Assembly: GCF_001592825.1 (NCBI RefSeq)
Contig: NZ_LTZG01000001.1
Coordinates: 62,001-126,000, forward strand
Reading direction: 5' to 3'
DNA from: Planococcus maritimus
GTDB taxonomy: Bacteria; Bacillota; Bacilli; Bacillales_A; Planococcaceae
DNA: 64,000 nt
Shown piece by piece: positions 62,171-64,000 of the stretch. Numbering within the stretch: position 1 is the first letter of the stretch; every line of letters begins with the position of its first letter. The notes under the pieces are model-generated. The model searched no databases. It had not been told where the DNA came from and worked only from the letters and a program-made list of their open reading frames with translations. A program made the translations under genes and the position numbers.

Positions 62171-63778
62171 ATGATAGCAGTAAATGATGTATCTTTGCGT
62201 TTTGGCGATCGCAAATTATTTGAAGATGTCAACATCCAGTTCAACCCAGGCAATTGCTACGGCTTAATCGGTGCAAACGGTGCCGGCAAATCGACGTTCA
62301 TCAAAATTCTTGCCGGTGAACTTGAAGCACAATCCGGAAATGTTTCTATGGGTTCAGGCGAACGCTTAGCCGTTTTGAAGCAAAACCATTTTGAATATGA
62401 AGAGCATGCAGTCCTTGAGACGGTCATCATGGGCCATAAAAAACTTTACGAGGTCATGTCTGAGAAGAATGCCATTTATATGAAGGAAGATTTCTCCGAC
62501 GAGGATGGCATGCGTGCCGCTGAACTCGAAGGCGAATTCGCAGAATTGAACGGCTGGGAAGCTGAATCGGAAGCTGCCATCCTATTGCAAGGACTTGGTA
62601 TTACCGAGGATCTTCACGACAAGAAAATGTCGGAACTATCCGGATCCGATAAAGTTAAAGTGCTTTTGGCACAAGCTCTATTCGGCAAACCAGATGTACT
62701 ACTACTGGATGAGCCGACCAACCATTTGGACTTGAAAGCGATCCAATGGCTGGAAGAGTTTTTGATCAACTTTGACAATACTGTTATCGTTGTCTCGCAT
62801 GACCGCCACTTTTTGAACAAAGTTTGTACGCATATCGCCGATCTCGATTTCGGGAAAATTCAGCTCTATGTCGGCAACTACGACTTCTGGTATGAATCCA
62901 GCCAATTGGCAACACGTTTGGCATCCGACCAGAATGCGAAAAAAGAAGAAAAAATCAAAGAGCTTCAAGCCTTTATCGCCCGCTTCTCCGCCAATGCCTC
63001 GAAATCGAAGCAAGCAACTTCACGGAAGAAAATGCTCGATAAAATCGAGTTGGACGATATTCGCCCATCTTCCCGCAAATATCCGTTTGTCAACTTCACC
63101 ATCGGCCGTGAAATCGGCAATGATGTATTGACAGTGAAAGACTTAAGCCAAACCGTTGATGGCAATCAATTATTGAACAACATCAGCTTTAATATGAACA
63201 AAGACGACAAAATCGTTTTGATGGGTGATCCATTGGCGAAATCAGCGCTTCTTCGTGTATTTGCCGAAGAAGACGAACCGGCTTCAGGTTCAGCTCGTTG
63301 GGGTGTTACGACTTCACGTGCTTATTTGCCAATCGACAACACTGAATACTTCGAAGGCAGCGAGACTTCTTTAGTGGAATGGCTGCGCCAGTACTCTCCT
63401 GAAGACGAAAGCGAAACCTTCCTCCGCGGCTTCCTCGGTAGAATGCTGTTCTCCGGTGAAGAAGTCAAAAAGAAACCTTCTGTATTGTCCGGTGGCGAAA
63501 AAGTACGCTGCATGCTATCGAAAATGATGTTGGCCCATGCCAATGTTCTATTATTGGATGAACCAACTAACCACTTGGACCTCGAATCGATTCAAGCCTT
63601 GAATAACGGCATGATTGCATTCAAAGGCGCCATGGTCTTCACTTCCCATGACCATCAGTTTATCCAAACCGTTGCCAATCGCGTGATCGAAATTCAAGAA
63701 GATGGTTCGATTCTTGATAAGCAATTGACGTATGATGAATTTTTGGAATGGAAAGAAACGCAAGGCATTGCCAAATAA
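62171..63778 (+). CDS. ykpA: ABC-F family ATPase YkpA/YbiT-like
   Basis: A 535-residue soluble twin-ABC protein of the ABC-F group that acts on the ribosome. Domain 1 has Walker A GANGAGKST, signature-like LSGSDKVKV and LLLDEPTNHLDLKAI. A charged linker of about 80 residues follows, then domain 2 with a degenerate Walker A (GDPLAKSALLR), LSGGEKVRCML and LLLDEPTNHLDLESI. The degenerate second P-loop is seen in YbiT-type members. ATG with TTAGGAGGA. It is not a known drug-resistance subfamily (Vga/Msr) by these motifs. Confidence 0.93.
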   Translation: MIAVNDVSLRFGDRKLFEDVNIQFNPGNCYGLIGANGAGKSTFIKILAGELEAQSGNVSMGSGERLAVLKQNHFEYEEHAVLETVIMGHKKLYEVMSEKNAIYMKEDFSDEDGMRAAELEGEFAELNGWEAESEAAILLQGLGITEDLHDKKMSELSGSDKVKVLLAQALFGKPDVLLLDEPTNHLDLKAIQWLEEFLINFDNTVIVVSHDRHFLNKVCTHIADLDFGKIQLYVGNYDFWYESSQLATRLASDQNAKKEEKIKELQAFIARFSANASKSKQATSRKKMLDKIELDDIRPSSRKYPFVNFTIGREIGNDVLTVKDLSQTVDGNQLLNNISFNMNKDDKIVLMGDPLAKSALLRVFAEEDEPASGSARWGVTTSRAYLPIDNTEYFEGSETSLVEWLRQYSPEDESETFLRGFLGRMLFSGEEVKKKPSVLSGGEKVRCMLSKMMLAHANVLLLDEPTNHLDLESIQALNNGMIAFKGAMVFTSHDHQFIQTVANRVIEIQEDGSILDKQLTYDEFLEWKETQGIAK

Positions 63779-63792
63779 GTTACGAGTACGCC

Positions 63793-63828
63793 AAAACCCC
63801 TCAGAAATGAAAATTTCTGAGGGGTTTT
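63793..63828. terminator. Bidirectional terminator
   Basis: AAAACCCCTCAGAAAT pairs perfectly with ATTTCTGAGGGGTTTT around GAAA. Confidence 0.92.
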
Positions 63829-63842
63829 TATATGTCTTTCAT

Positions 63843-64000
63843 TTATTTCAAAAAGCGCTTCACGGCTTTTCCAGCCGGCAATTTCGCAGCCCACCGGTCA
63901 CCAGAGTTCGCCAGTTTGCTGAGGACTTTCAAAAGATCTTCATCGCCTGCCCAGTGTTCTGTCACCACTTCTTTCGGGAATCGGTTCAACACCATATTGA
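63843..64000 (-). CDS. 3' end of an unidentified gene (partial)
   Basis: The last 51 or so codons of a minus-strand gene that runs off the window. The visible tail reads FPKEVVTEHWAGDEDLLKVL then RWAAKLPAGKAVKRFLK before TAA at 63843-63845, directly before the shared terminator. I do not recognise the family from this fragment. Confidence 0.6.
   Translation of the reverse strand, partial: NMVLNRFPKEVVTEHWAGDEDLLKVLSKLANSGDRWAAKLPAGKAVKRFLK

Noticed and set aside
62171-63778. Antibiotic-resistance ABC-F (Vga/Msr/OptrA type)
   Set aside because: Motifs and the degenerate second Walker A fit YkpA/YbiT, a housekeeping branch.

Overview
The window comes from a low-to-moderate GC Gram-positive bacterium of the order Bacillales, most likely Planococcaceae (Planococcus-like). 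The evidence is the aconitase-yneP-yneQ-yneR-plsY-yneT-parE-parC gene order known from Bacillus, strong AGGAGG ribosome binding sites, many short-looped rho-independent terminators, a TPP riboswitch in front of ykoFEDC, and Bacillus-type proteins such as CtaG, LCP, Spo0M-like, YkpA and YqcI/YcgG. The genus is inferred from gene content only. There is no rRNA, tRNA, CRISPR array, prophage or complete insertion sequence.

Layout. 1-10.3 kb is a conserved core block: DinB-like protein, aconitase, small yne genes, PlsY and topoisomerase IV (parE/parC). 10.6-23.2 kb is a mixed accessory stretch: acyl-CoA ligase, an AraC regulator with a TVP38 membrane protein, a YeeE/YedE sulfur transporter, EamA and MFS exporters (the latter divergent from an HxlR regulator), an ABC1/UbiB kinase and small genes. 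23.3-27.8 kb is a fructose PTS operon (fruR-fruK-fruA, minus strand) bracketed by two separate HPr genes, with a cre-like site and a FruR-like inverted repeat in the divergent control region. 27.8-38.1 kb carries an SDR reductase, metallo-beta-lactamase-fold hydrolase, secreted M14 carboxypeptidase, NAD(P)HX dehydratase, a coupled membrane protein/TlpA thioredoxin pair, an acyltransferase and an SGNH hydrolase, a two-pore-type channel protein and a YqcI/YcgG haem protein.

38.1-42.7 kb holds a LacI regulator, a cluster of AT-rich palindromes, a PUA/EVE-like plus HNH protein whose expected catalytic histidine is missing, and a ctaG/DUF2243 pair. 42.8-49.4 kb is a tight five-gene minus-strand operon: three M20-family amidohydrolases (one AbgA-like), a regulator with a degenerate GGDEF-like domain and an AbgT transporter. 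It looks like a system for importing and hydrolysing N-acyl or aminobenzoyl amino acids. 50.8-56.3 kb holds SelO and the riboswitch-controlled thiamine-precursor ECF transporter ykoFEDC. 56.3-64.0 kb holds a half-length Spo0M-like protein, an AI-2E family permease, an LCP cell-wall ligase, msrA followed by a roughly 310-bp MITE-like insertion that duplicated the msrA terminator, a CynX-type MFS protein, the ABC-F protein YkpA, and the 3' end of an unidentified gene.

The items most worth a second look are the histidine-less EVE-HNH protein with the palindrome cluster nearby, the terminator-duplicating MITE-like element, the abgT/M20 operon with its unusual regulator, the paired HPr genes around the fru operon, and the 10-codon leader ORF coupled to the TlpA operon. 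No complete new defence or mobile system was found.
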